A DNA stretch of 64,000 nucleotides from the NCBI GenBank assembly GCA_910574455.1, contig CAJSYZ010000007.1, positions 620,001-684,000 on the forward strand, in the 5' to 3' direction. Position 1 is the stretch's first letter. Each line of letters opens with the position of its first letter. The position numbers and the translations under genes are program-made. This DNA comes from Trichaptum fuscoviolaceum (Eukaryota; Basidiomycota; Agaricomycetes; Hymenochaetales; Trichaptaceae). The notes under the pieces were generated by a model. It worked only from the letters and a program-made list of their open reading frames with translations. It did no database searches and had not been told where the DNA came from. Below, piece by piece: positions 21,500 through 31,468 of the stretch.

Positions 21500-22805
21500 C
21501 CGCTAGCCGCTCGTGTCAATTCTCGTCACCGCAACCTATCGATCTAGCTCTGCTTCTACATCCTTGAGAAGCAGATTGCCTCCGGTGGGAAGTGGGGGTA
21601 GATCTCGGTCTGGCAGTTGTTTGTTCAATAGGGAGTTTTGGTCTGACGCCAGAACGATCGGTATATATCGCAAGTGTTCATACTCCTGGTTTGTTCCTTC
21701 TGGATCATCCGAAAAGTGTTTGAGTAAGGCTTTATACTGTAGCTCGAATGCACTTTAACAAGATGACTTACGGCCGTCAGCGAATCAACAAGTATCCCAT
21801 CGATATGTAGGCAACACTCATTATCTGCAACTTCGCTCACGTCGTAAGGCTTCAGAATAAGCTCTGTGATACGCATCACTACACCTGTTCGGTCGTCCAG
21901 CGTATTGGCAAGCCGGATTTTCTGCTTCGCGAATGCCTGGATCATCGAAAGTACGTTCTCGGTGGACAACTGGCTGATTTAGGAGGTGGTCGTGAACTTC
22001 CCTTGCCCAGCTCGCTCTCAACTCACATCGTCTTATTCATCAGCGACACAACTCACTTCGATACTGATTGACCAAGGACAGCACCACCGTAGTCCTAGAT
22101 TTAAGAAAGTAAGACCACTACAGGCCGGAACAAATGACTATTCGAGAAGAGCTCACTCGAGTGGTTGATCCATCCCCTCGCACGAACGTACCACAGATCA
22201 AGTTCACTGTACCTTTCGTAATACCGATACCGTATCCGTGAGACAGAACTCTACCTTCACCATCGAGTCCTTGGTGCCAACCAGACGGCACGACAGCGCA
22301 GCATGTCCGTTCCACACGACCTTGCTCGAGGTGAACTTGATAGCGTTGCCGACAATGTTCGTAATGACCTGGCGCAGATGCAGCGAGTCACCAATGAGCT
22401 GATCAGGAATGTCTGGGTAAACATCATATGTGAGGTCGAGGTTGTTTTGCGATGGTCGTACAACGAGAGTCTTGAGGTTACCGAAAACCGTGTGTCTCAG
22501 TGAATACCAAACTTGCTCTATCGTCATCCTGCCTGCTTCGAACGTAGTAATTAATCGAAATATTAGCAACTGAATTCGGAAGCATCGGCGGCGGATTAGC
22601 TTACTCTTCGAGATATCCAAAATATCGACATTAATCAATAGCAGACTCCGAGCCAAACTATGCACCAGCAGAAGACTCTCGCGCTGACTCTTATTCAAAT
22701 TGCTATCCAGCGTAAACTCTTTCATGCCAATGATACCGTTCATAGGGGTCGAATCTCATGAGACGTGTTCGCCAAGAACTCCAACTTGGAGCGACTGGCA
22801 AGTTC
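21500..22805 (-). pseudogene. nik1: Group III hybrid histidine kinase, catalytic part (3' half), frameshifted
   Basis: The minus strand gives LEFLANTSHEIR (H-box with the phosphoacceptor His), MNGIIGMKEFTLDSNLNKSQ, the N-box NIVGNAIKFTSSK near 22340, VKVEFCLTDT, and downstream LANTLDDRTGVVMRITEL and HIDGILVDSLTAV. This matches the HisKA-HATPase-receiver order of fungal Nik1/Os-1 osmosensing kinases that feed the Hog1 pathway. One base is missing between SHEIR and PMNGIIG, which breaks the frame at the H-box, and later exons also drift in frame. The 5' HAMP part lies at 29401-30290; a chromovirus was inserted between them. It was probably already a pseudogene. Confidence 0.8.
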
Positions 22806-22810
22806 GGCAG
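22806..22810. repeat. Target-site duplication, left (Gypsy-1)
   Basis: GGCAG directly before the 5' LTR, repeated directly after the 3' LTR at 29396-29400. Confidence 0.9.
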
Positions 22811-23151
22811 TGTCATGAACTCAATTTCCTTTTCTTTTTATTTATCTTTCCTTTTCTTTGTCATCACTTATACATTCACGCGTAGTCATCTCCTTTTACT
22901 CATCACTGACGCTACTTAGTAATCCATGGAACCTTCTGGCATAGTAGCTTAGTAACGGGGCAGTGCGACACAGCCACACCCTGCAGTATATAAGTAGACA
23001 GCTTCGCTTTTGTTGTACTCTAGCTTTGATCTGATCTAACCTCCGGTTAGCAGTAGCTAATATACTTCTTTTATCCCTCCACCTTTCTTACTGAGATTGA
23101 GTAGAGGCACAGCCCAGTGGTCGTTGTCGTCGCTGCTAGCTGTCGCTGATA
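22811..23151 (+). repeat. Gypsy-1 5' LTR
   Basis: 341 bp, identical by eye to 29055-29395. It contains a TATA-like GTATATAAGTAG near 22987-22998, which is the likely U3 promoter. Confidence 0.95.
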
Positions 23152-23772
23152 TAAGATCAAAGCTACCCTTCTCTGCCCTTTGTCTCTACTCAACACACAT
23201 CTATTCATCACTCCGTTCCCCATTCCTCATTCCATCCCGTAACCACTATTCCCCACCCATTTACAGATTCCCTCTCCTCGGGTCGTTTCTAAACAGACTC
23301 CTATCTTTGCTACAACCTCTGCTGTCGTTGTTTTGATCCTGCATAGCAGACACTGGTGGATATCTGGAAACTTCTATTGATTGTGAAGTGTCACCCCTGG
23401 CCTTAGTTCGCCGGTTGACTAGTACACCTCTCTCAATCAACACCGCCTGCGGAGTCGAAAGACTGTCTGACCAGCGGTGTCTTGCGAAGTCCAGACGGAC
23501 CAACAGATACTGAGTGTGCTTGTATCTAGTCCTTTAACGACAGGCATTGTTAATCTGTAGCCAGATACGGGCAACGTCTGTTATCGATTTTATTCTTTTT
23601 ACAGATTTCATCCTGGCGCTCATACTGCGCCTGTTCTTCCTGAACGAACTTGTGTTCCAGTGCCGTATCCCTCTCATCGACTGTCGCCCTGCTATCCACC
23701 TCTATATTGAACTCTACATCTTCCAAATCCTGTTACACCTCACTCCTCCTAGAATTCCTCAGCCCCACCAGA

Positions 23773-24933
23773 ATGAGTAACACCGAGCGGATTCTAGCAC
23801 TCGAGAATGCAATCAACGAGTTGAGAGGTACTATCCAAACTCGGGAGACAGAGATATTGGAAGCCGCTATACGAGAGAATCAGCTTCGGGAGGACGTCCG
23901 AGTACTGCAACAACGTTCCACTCCGTCACACGTCACCAAAAATCTTGCTGTCAAACCGGAACCGTTTGATGGCACCAACTACAAAGATTTTATCCGCACT
24001 GTTCATGTCTTTCTTAGTGCTCATGGAGACGCCTATCATCTATCCTCTCAGAAAATCCTGTTTGTGCTCAGTCTTATGCGCGGCGGATTAGCTGGAGAGT
24101 GGGCACAGAACTATGTGGATTCGAAGACAGTGGCGGGCACATTGACAATTAATGACACTTGGAACACGTTTCTCGAGTCCCTGAAGACTACTTTTGGCGA
24201 TCCCAATGAGGCGATGCATGCGCAGACCGCGTTGCTGAAGCTAAAGCAAAGCGGTGCGAAAGCGGAAGAGTTCTTTGCGCAGTTTGACGTACACCGGCGC
24301 AAAGCGGGTTACATGGACGGTTATGACGACTTTTTGATCCGGCTACTCGAAATTGCGTTAGATTCCTCCATCGTACAGAACATCCTCAGCATGAGTGAAT
24401 GCCCTATTACGTACGAAGGATGGAAGACTGCGGCGCTTCGCTTCGACAATCAACGTCGGCGCCTGCAAGACGTCATGCGGACTCGTCAACAACCAATGGT
24501 TCGTCGCCCACTCCATGCTCCACCTCGTGCCCCTTATGCTCCACCTCCGGTGGCCCCACAATTCCGACCTCCACCAGGACCTCCACCTGTCACTGATAAG
24601 CGAGACCAGACAGGAGTCACCTTTGGAGGTCAGGGCCAGCCTATGGAGATCACGATGGATCGAGCTCGCCGGAATAACCTCTGTTATCTCTGCAACCGAC
24701 CTGGTCACATTGCACGTAATTGTCCATCGCGCACTCTCAAGATCCGTGAGATCATCCAAAAGATGGATCCAGAAGAGTGTGCTGATTGGAATGACCAGTT
24801 CCGCGCTATGGAACATCGGACAGAGTCGGAGTTAGCAGCTGGGTACTGGGATCAGTCGGATCAGTTAACGGAAGAACACGCAGCGGAAGCCCCTGTCGAC
24901 GGACAGCAGGATTTTACGAGCCCTCAGGCATGA
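23773..24933 (+). CDS. gag: Gypsy-1 Gag
   Basis: A 386-residue Gag begins at the ATG that starts MSNTERILALENAI; the frame is open further upstream to 23650, but that ATG fits Gag better. After a short coiled coil comes the retrotransposon Gag core (LAVKPEPFDGTNYKDFIRTV, GLAGEWAQNYVDS, LLKLKQSGAKAEEFFAQFD), a proline-rich linker, and one CCHC zinc knuckle CYLCNRPGHIARNC near residue 310. Gag assembles the virus-like particle and binds the RNA. Its TGA at 24931-24933 overlaps the pol ATG as ATGA. Confidence 0.93.
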   Translation: MSNTERILALENAINELRGTIQTRETEILEAAIRENQLREDVRVLQQRSTPSHVTKNLAVKPEPFDGTNYKDFIRTVHVFLSAHGDAYHLSSQKILFVLSLMRGGLAGEWAQNYVDSKTVAGTLTINDTWNTFLESLKTTFGDPNEAMHAQTALLKLKQSGAKAEEFFAQFDVHRRKAGYMDGYDDFLIRLLEIALDSSIVQNILSMSECPITYEGWKTAALRFDNQRRRLQDVMRTRQQPMVRRPLHAPPRAPYAPPPVAPQFRPPPGPPPVTDKRDQTGVTFGGQGQPMEITMDRARRNNLCYLCNRPGHIARNCPSRTLKIREIIQKMDPEECADWNDQFRAMEHRTESELAAGYWDQSDQLTEEHAAEAPVDGQQDFTSPQA

Positions 24934-27900
24934 ACGTGGTATGCACTGAGGATGAATTTTTCGAATCTGGCACCTTTTATTCGGACTCTTTTTACTATGA
25001 TGACCCGGTAGTTAATTATGAAGAAAACCAACAAAACCATAAAGAAAACGAAGAAAAAACAAAAACAACAAAAATACGTCTTGTAGAATTTTCCTGTGAT
25101 TTTCCTATCAATGTATCGTCTCGTCCTAAATCCCCACTCAATAAAAATATTTATAAAGAAAAAACAACACCGTCCAATGTAGATAGTAATGATTGCTTGT
25201 TTTCCTCTTCTTCTTTTAATATTTCTTCTCAATCCTCGGTGCCAGAGGAGAAACCTAAACCCACGGTCGAAGTCCCACGTCCCAAGCGGAACCGAAGAGA
25301 CCTTCCTATCCCTCACACAGCGGCATGGGTAGTGAAGCGTCTTAGGGAGGATAAGCTTGCGGATGCCTTAACGGTATTGCGTGTATGGACCCCTTCTTGT
25401 CGGCAAGCAGAAGTCACACCAGAGCTGGTTCCCCTCATTAACAGTCTTAATCATGAGGAAGCTCTTGCGGCCGTAAGAAGTCTAAAGGGTAATAAACGCT
25501 TTATCAGAAAGACGGGCACGTCGCAGCTCACGCTGCCGGTATTATTACATCGGTTGGATAATTTGGAAACGGTTAAGGTTAAGGCATTAGTGGATAGCGG
25601 ATGCACCGGTTCATGCATTAATCGCGAGTTCGTCGAAGCTCATCATATTCCTACCAAGAAACTACCTATTCCGCTACCAGTCTATAACGCAGATGGGACT
25701 CCCAACACGAATGGAGCCATTACGGAATATGTAGAGATCAAAATGTCAATCCATGATCACTCAGAGCTAATTGAACTTGCGGTTACCAATCTTGAGAGTA
25801 CGGATCTCTTCATCGGCTATGAATGGCTGAAGCGTCACAATCCAAGCATCGATTGGACAACGGGAGAAATATCCTTTACCCGTTGCCCTGATGATTGTGG
25901 CTATATTCCAACTCTCGGAACGGTAGAAGATGAACCTGAAGCGGATAAAACGGAGACTCTGGAAGAGGGCGATCGTATATTCTTCTTTGACTGGGAAAAG
26001 TACGTCTCTGAGACACGAGAGAGACGAAATCGGTTGCGAGCTGTAGTACAAGAAGTAGCCGCCGATTTCATTGCAGAATTCCCTACAGTCTTTAGCGAAG
26101 AAGAATTCAATCACCTCCCAGAACGACGCCCTTGGGATCATGCAATCGAACTTACTCCCGGGTTTGTACCCCGCGATTGCAAGGTCTACCCATTGAGTCT
26201 CAAAGAGCGTGAGGCGCTGGATGAATTTCTAGAAGAAAACCTGCGCTCTGGCCGCATTCGTCCCTCAAAATCTCCTATGGCATCCCCCTTCTTCTTCATC
26301 AAAAAGAAAGACGGCAAGCTTCGCCCTGTTCAGGATTATCGAGAGCTCAATAAGGGTACAATAAAGAACAAATACCCTTTGCCACTCATTCAAGAGCTCA
26401 TCGATCTGACAAAACAGGCAAAGTTCTTTACGAAGCTTGACGTTCGATGGGGATACAACAATATTAGGATTAAAGAGGGCGATGAATGGAAGGCTGCATT
26501 CCGCACATGGCATGGTCTATTTGAACCTACAGTGATGTTCTTTGGCTTGACTAATTCACCGGCGACATTTCAAGGCTTCATGAACGAAATACTCAGAGAT
26601 CTCATCAATGACGGACATGTCATAGTATACTTGGACGATATTCTCATATTCACACAGACAAGAGAGCATCATGATCGCCTTGTGCGACAAGTCCTGGAAA
26701 TACTTCGAGAAAACAAACTCTGTCTGAAGCCTGAAAAATGTTTATTCGCACAGTCGAGCATTGAATATCTAGGCCACATCATTGGTAATGGCGAAGTTCG
26801 AATGGATCCGGCAAAGGTAGCAGCAGTTAAAGATTGGCCAGAACCCACGAACAAACATGAACTACAACAGTTCTTAGGGTTCTGCAATTACTACCGCCGA
26901 TTCATTTTAGGATTTAGTCATGTTGCCAAACCGCTACATGCCTTGACAGGGAAGGTGGAGTGGGAGTGGGGTACCGATCAGAAGGAAGCGTTTGATCGTT
27001 TAAAGCAACGTATCTGTGAGGAACCTGTTCTAGCGGTGCCTACAGATAACGATCAATTCTGCATTGAATGTGACTCTTCAAACTTTGCCAACGGCGCTAT
27101 CTTGTCCCAGTACATTAATGGAAAATGGCGACCAATTGCATTCCGATCTCGTGCACTCAATGCTACAGAGCGCAACTATGAGATTTACGACAAGGAATTA
27201 CTTGCAATTATGGACTCCATTGACGAATGGCGACAATACTTATTGGGTGCTAGACAACCTTTCCAAATCTGGACCGATCATCTTAATCTCCAGTATTTCA
27301 AAAAGCCCCAAAAGTTGAACTATAGACAAGCGCGTTGGGTCACAGAACTTGCAGAATACGACTTCAAATTGTTCCATAAGCCAGGATCTCAGATGACGAA
27401 AGCAGACCTTCTCTCGAGACGAGCAGATCATAAGAGGGGGGAGAATGACAACGTTGACGTCACTTTGCTCAAACCAGAATGGTTCGTCAATGAAGTTTTG
27501 GTCGAATCTTTAGATGAAGATTTTGTCAAACGAATCATGAGAGCGAGATCCTCTATGGACAGAGTCGTACGCTTGGCCTTAGCAAACAAGGAAGATCAAT
27601 GGGAGGCATTGCCGGATGGGTTAGTACTGCGGCAAGGACGCATCTATGTTCCGCGAGACCAGAAACTTCGAGAAGATATCATACGTGCACATCATGATTC
27701 TCGAATCGACGGACATCCAGGACAGTACAAGACAGTAGAACTGATCACTAGGAACTACTGGTGGCCAGGAGTACACTTTGATGTTCGACGATATGTTTCA
27801 GGTTGCGACACTTGTCAGCGTACAAAGCCACATCGAGCAAAACCCAATGCACCTCTAAATCCCAATGAAGTCCCTTCTAGCCCATGGGAGATCGTATCAG

Positions 27901-29042
27901 TAGATATCATCGGCGAATTACCAGAGTCGCAAGGTCACAATGCGATCTGTGTTACAGTTGATCGATTCAGCAAGATGATTCACCTTACGCCAATCGATAC
28001 ATCTCTCACAGCTGAAGGTATGGCAAAGATTTATCGGGATCAGATCTTCAGATTGCATGGTATTCCACGGAAGTTTATCCATGATCGCGGGCCGCAGTTC
28101 GAAGCCAAGTTTATGAAGGAACTCTACAAACTTGTGGGCATCGAAGCAAACTCGTCAACAGCTTTCCATCCTCAAACCGACGGACAGACAGAGCGCATTA
28201 ATCAAGAAGTTGAACAATACTTGCGCATCTTCATAAATCATCGTCAGTCGGACTGGGTAGAATGGCTATCCTTGGCAGAATTCGCATACAACAATAGGGA
28301 ACACTCCTCGACAAAGCAGTCACCATTCTTTGTCAACTACGGACGTCATCCGTATACAGGAACTAACCCTCGACGCGAATCCACCAATGAGTCAGCCAAG
28401 CAGTTTGCAGATCGGATGCAACAGGTTAGGGAGGAAACTCAATTGGCTCTTGAGGAGGCGGCGGCACTCATGAAGCGATACTATGACCAACGCCGCGGAC
28501 CATCTCAGGAGTATAAACCGGGTGACAAAGTCATGCTAGAAGGCGTCAACATATCTTCTACACAACCCATGAAGAAGTTAGGCGACAAACGTTATGGACC
28601 CTTTGTCATTGAAAAGAAAGTTGGCAAAGCGGCGTATCGTCTGAAACTTCCACCCCATTGGAAGCGACTACATCCGGTTTTCAATGAAGTACTTCTGACG
28701 CCATATAAGGACCCGGTCTTTCCTTCTCAGCGACGAAAGCCTCCGCCTCCACCAGATCTTGTGAAAGGCATAGAGGAATGGGAAGTCGAAAAGATCCTCG
28801 ACTCACGGGTCTATTATGGCAAATTACAGTACTTGGTTCACTGGAAAGGGTATCCGGTATCTGAGCGTACTTGGGAACCTGCAGCAAATGTCAAACATGC
28901 TCAGGAAGAGGTCGAAGAATTCCATCGCCTACATCCGGGTGCTCCTCGTACAGTGACACGTACTCGTATGGTCGAGCTTCTAGACATCATAGAGAAACGA
29001 GAACCCACAGAGCCTTCTTCGCGGCTGGGACATCCGCCTTAA
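24930..29042 (+). CDS. pol: Gypsy-1 Pol (protease, RT, RNase H, integrase, chromodomain)
   Basis: An intact 1370-residue polyprotein. Landmarks: aspartic protease DSGCTG near residue 220; reverse transcriptase with VQDYRELNKGT and active site YLDDILIF near 566; RNase H starting ECDSSNFANGA near 711; integrase zinc finger HH...CDTC at about 920-960, then the catalytic core with DIIGELP, HDRGPQFEA and TDGQTERINQEVEQYL; and a C-terminal chromodomain (YLVHWKGYPVSERTWEP) near 1290-1330. Pol starts inside the last codons of gag (ATGA), which suggests reinitiation or stop-start coupling and not a frameshift. The N-terminal 110 residues are unusually rich in Asn, Lys and Ser with AT-rich codons. Confidence 0.95.
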   Translation: MNVVCTEDEFFESGTFYSDSFYYDDPVVNYEENQQNHKENEEKTKTTKIRLVEFSCDFPINVSSRPKSPLNKNIYKEKTTPSNVDSNDCLFSSSSFNISSQSSVPEEKPKPTVEVPRPKRNRRDLPIPHTAAWVVKRLREDKLADALTVLRVWTPSCRQAEVTPELVPLINSLNHEEALAAVRSLKGNKRFIRKTGTSQLTLPVLLHRLDNLETVKVKALVDSGCTGSCINREFVEAHHIPTKKLPIPLPVYNADGTPNTNGAITEYVEIKMSIHDHSELIELAVTNLESTDLFIGYEWLKRHNPSIDWTTGEISFTRCPDDCGYIPTLGTVEDEPEADKTETLEEGDRIFFFDWEKYVSETRERRNRLRAVVQEVAADFIAEFPTVFSEEEFNHLPERRPWDHAIELTPGFVPRDCKVYPLSLKEREALDEFLEENLRSGRIRPSKSPMASPFFFIKKKDGKLRPVQDYRELNKGTIKNKYPLPLIQELIDLTKQAKFFTKLDVRWGYNNIRIKEGDEWKAAFRTWHGLFEPTVMFFGLTNSPATFQGFMNEILRDLINDGHVIVYLDDILIFTQTREHHDRLVRQVLEILRENKLCLKPEKCLFAQSSIEYLGHIIGNGEVRMDPAKVAAVKDWPEPTNKHELQQFLGFCNYYRRFILGFSHVAKPLHALTGKVEWEWGTDQKEAFDRLKQRICEEPVLAVPTDNDQFCIECDSSNFANGAILSQYINGKWRPIAFRSRALNATERNYEIYDKELLAIMDSIDEWRQYLLGARQPFQIWTDHLNLQYFKKPQKLNYRQARWVTELAEYDFKLFHKPGSQMTKADLLSRRADHKRGENDNVDVTLLKPEWFVNEVLVESLDEDFVKRIMRARSSMDRVVRLALANKEDQWEALPDGLVLRQGRIYVPRDQKLREDIIRAHHDSRIDGHPGQYKTVELITRNYWWPGVHFDVRRYVSGCDTCQRTKPHRAKPNAPLNPNEVPSSPWEIVSVDIIGELPESQGHNAICVTVDRFSKMIHLTPIDTSLTAEGMAKIYRDQIFRLHGIPRKFIHDRGPQFEAKFMKELYKLVGIEANSSTAFHPQTDGQTERINQEVEQYLRIFINHRQSDWVEWLSLAEFAYNNREHSSTKQSPFFVNYGRHPYTGTNPRRESTNESAKQFADRMQQVREETQLALEEAAALMKRYYDQRRGPSQEYKPGDKVMLEGVNISSTQPMKKLGDKRYGPFVIEKKVGKAAYRLKLPPHWKRLHPVFNEVLLTPYKDPVFPSQRRKPPPPPDLVKGIEEWEVEKILDSRVYYGKLQYLVHWKGYPVSERTWEPAANVKHAQEEVEEFHRLHPGAPRTVTRTRMVELLDIIEKREPTEPSSRLGHPP

Positions 29043-29054
29043 AGGGGGGGGTTA
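29041..29054 (+). other. Gypsy-1 polypurine tract
   Basis: AAAGGGGGGGGTTA directly before the 3' LTR; this would prime plus-strand DNA synthesis. The pol stop codon lies at its left edge. Confidence 0.85.
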
Positions 29055-29395
29055 TGTCATGAACTCAATTTCCTTTTCTTTTTATTTATCTTTCCTTTTC
29101 TTTGTCATCACTTATACATTCACGCGTAGTCATCTCCTTTTACTCATCACTGACGCTACTTAGTAATCCATGGAACCTTCTGGCATAGTAGCTTAGTAAC
29201 GGGGCAGTGCGACACAGCCACACCCTGCAGTATATAAGTAGACAGCTTCGCTTTTGTTGTACTCTAGCTTTGATCTGATCTAACCTCCGGTTAGCAGTAG
29301 CTAATATACTTCTTTTATCCCTCCACCTTTCTTACTGAGATTGAGTAGAGGCACAGCCCAGTGGTCGTTGTCGTCGCTGCTAGCTGTCGCTGATA
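29055..29395 (+). repeat. Gypsy-1 3' LTR
   Basis: 341 bp, identical by eye to the 5' LTR; followed by the target duplication GGCAG (29396-29400). Confidence 0.95.
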
Positions 29396-29400
29396 GGCAG

Positions 29401-30290
29401 CTTCACGAGCGGCGGCGTTCTTCTAAATCGACTCGCGCAAGTAGTGCACAATTTAATTGATTTGATGAGTCTCAAAGGATTCCATCTCGCCTGAGCCTTT
29501 GACGGTGATGAAACACGTGAAGTCGCCGTTTATACTAGTAGCTGCAGTACTGATCTGCGCGAAACCACGCACTTCGGTCGTCAAGTTTCCGGCCATGGTG
29601 TCAACAGCCATTCTATTCGGAGTGCGTTCAGTAAAAACCACACTACACAATTCAGCGGAATGCTAGTGAAATAAACATACGTGATTTTTTGCTGTGACAT
29701 GAACATTCTCGATTTCAGCTTGAACACCGAGTTTTTTCGTTCTGACTTCCCGCGCGACTTTGGTCACCCCCGCAGTGAAGAGAGCCAACTGGTCAACCAT
29801 GCCATTGATGGCCAAGTCCAGAATATCACCCTGAACAGACACGCCCACGATCTCCTGCGTCAAGTCGCCACGAGCGACGGTCGTAGTCGCGACAACAATG
29901 GTACGCACTTGAAAGTTCACCTGCGTCAAAGAAAAGTGAGACAATTCTCTCCAAGACAAAAGCGCAGCATAGGTTGACCGCCCATTTGCTGTACTAGTAG
30001 TCACAGTCTTGAGCTCCATCGCCCGCGAAGTTGTCCAGATCAATAATTGTCTAACACATTTAGCTTCGGTTAGATCTGTGTTGATATGATATGTTTGAAG
30101 AGCAAAGTATCCGAAATAGACGCATGTGGTTTCGCTGATGAATAAACCAGTATAAGCCTAGTAATATAATAGCAAGAAGAGAAGTCCGTACTTATAGTTC
30201 CAGAGGCTTCAAAGGTTGCGCTTATTCTCTTCCCTCGCATGCCCTCATAGATGTTCGCCACCGTAGTCCGATGCTTGTGAACTAGATGTA
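29401..30290 (-). pseudogene. nik1: Group III hybrid histidine kinase, HAMP-repeat part (5' half)
   Basis: The minus strand encodes HAMP-repeat pieces: VRTIVVATTTVARGDLTQEI, then VSVQGDILDLAINGMVDQLA, TAGVTKVAREVRTKKLGVQA, and, closer to the insertion, [20 protein letters not shown] with [14 protein letters not shown]. Tandem HAMP units followed by HisKA are diagnostic of Nik1/Os-1 kinases. The minus-strand reading ends in EAA at the Gypsy-1 insertion and resumes with ELASRSKLEFLANTSHEIR on the far side, which shows that one gene was split. Some HAMP units appear to be missing and frames change at introns and at indels. Confidence 0.8.
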
Positions 30291-30294
30291 GCGC

Positions 30295-30900
30295 CTAGGT
30301 TCACGCTACCTTCCGGCGACTTGCTAGAGATTGGCCGGGAGATGCTGGCAGCTGTTTCATGGAAAGATGTTCGCCTCGCGTCATCGCGTTTTTCACTATA
30401 GGAGGTGTATCACATTCAACTAGAGGTATGAAGGTGTCTCGCAAGACGGTATGAGGTGGTGTTCCGAGGCCGGGGCCGGGGCCGTCAGCCTGCAATTGAC
30501 GGACGCGAGATTTACTACGTTGCAATGGCGGTTTCGGCGCAGGAAACTGATATGTGAAGCGAGGGGCATCCAAGGACACATGCGCAAGGCTGGCGCGGGA
30601 TCGGTCGTGTAGTTCATCTGCCCCCTCATCAATAGCGTCCTCTGCCACCTCTTCAATCGTCAGCGGACGGCCCTTGCCCTTCCTTTCCTATAAGGCGGTG
30701 TCGACTCTAGTTGAAGACGAAGGATTGTTACTAATTTTTGATGAAGATCACAACAGTTGGTGATGCAACATGTATCGGCCTATCCTCAGCGGGTGTCGTT
30801 CGAAAGGTAGAAGATGCTCGCTTCAGCGTGCACATCGGAGCTCCTCTCACTATAACAAGGCCGCCCACCTTCTCCTCTCCAGGTACTAAAGACAAATGTG
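30295..30900 (-). pseudogene. Unrecognised gene fragment
   Basis: The minus strand holds a coding-like run (GRPLTIEEVAEDAIDEGADE, then FTYQFPAPKPPLQRSKSR and TPPHTVLRDTFIPLVECDTP) with an exon-like piece upstream (LVIVRGAPMCTLKRASSTFR). I cannot name the family. It ends at TAG at the edge of the histidine kinase remnant, so it may be a separate neighbouring fragment. Confidence 0.3.
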
Positions 30901-31129
30901 AGTGATAAGATCAAGCAAGAAGCACGTTCTCAGACGTACACTATCGTCGTTTTTTGGTTCATTCGGAAATGTTGAAGTCTAGGCGAGTTCAATACAAGCT
31001 TGAGGGTAGGATAAAACATAACTTGTTCAGGCCAATAAGTGGTCTTATGGAATGGGTGGGGGATGGCGGAGAAGTGCTCATAACAAGACTGGAGAACGTA
31101 CACTGTGTCGTTGAGGGGACGCAGTGGTA

Positions 31130-31215
31130 AAAAGTTCAAGTTCAAGTTCAAGTGCAAGTGCAGTCCGAGTCACGGTGGCAACTTGAACTTGAACTCTTCA
31201 AGTTCCAATTTTAGA
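31130..31215. repeat. Dyad-motif island 1 (TTCAAG repeats)
   Basis: AAGTTCAAGTTCAAGTTCAAG runs into GTGCAAGTGCAG and then the inverse AACTTGAACTTGAACT. It is the leftmost cluster of the motif family that fills non-coding DNA up to about 48.6 kb. Confidence 0.6.
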
Positions 31216-31468
31216 TTTAAAGCTCCACTGGAAGCATCATCATGGCAAGCAATCCGAACAGCAGACAGACACCATTGGCACATCTTCCAAACCACTTTGA
31301 TACCTCAGACTACGGTGATCATTCGGGAAAAAAAGGCAATTCAATAATAAATTTTAATCATGAATCTCCTGGCAACTTTGAAAGACAAGAGCATGCGCAC
31401 AACAATTTACTCGATAACTCAAGCACATTTGGTCAAACCTTGCTACTGGTGGGCCTCAGCCTACTAGA

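Larger units (their letters stand above)
22811..29395 (+). mobile_element. Gypsy-1: complete Ty3/gypsy chromovirus (6585 bp)
   Basis: Complete LTR retrotransposon: two 341-bp LTRs with no difference seen by eye, intact gag and pol, a polypurine tract before the 3' LTR, and a 5-bp target duplication GGCAG. The LTR begins TGTCATGAAC and ends CTGATA, so the right end is TA and not the usual CA. Bases 23152-23772 form the untranslated leader; I could not assign a tRNA primer-binding site in it. The chromodomain at the pol C-terminus places it among chromoviruses. It lies in the histidine kinase remnant, in the opposite orientation. Identical LTRs and open frames point to recent insertion. Confidence 0.95.

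Noticed and set aside
23152..23772. tRNA primer-binding site of Gypsy-1
   Set aside because: The bases after the LTR (TAAGATCAAAGC) do not clearly match a tRNA 3' end I can name; self-priming is also possible.
25767..26141. Minus-strand ORFs inside Gypsy-1 pol
   Set aside because: Antisense to a well-conserved polyprotein.
31130..31215. TTCAAG tract as a simple microsatellite or CRISPR-like array
   Set aside because: There are no spacers, and the unit reverses to its complement inside the tract; it fits the dyad-motif family better.
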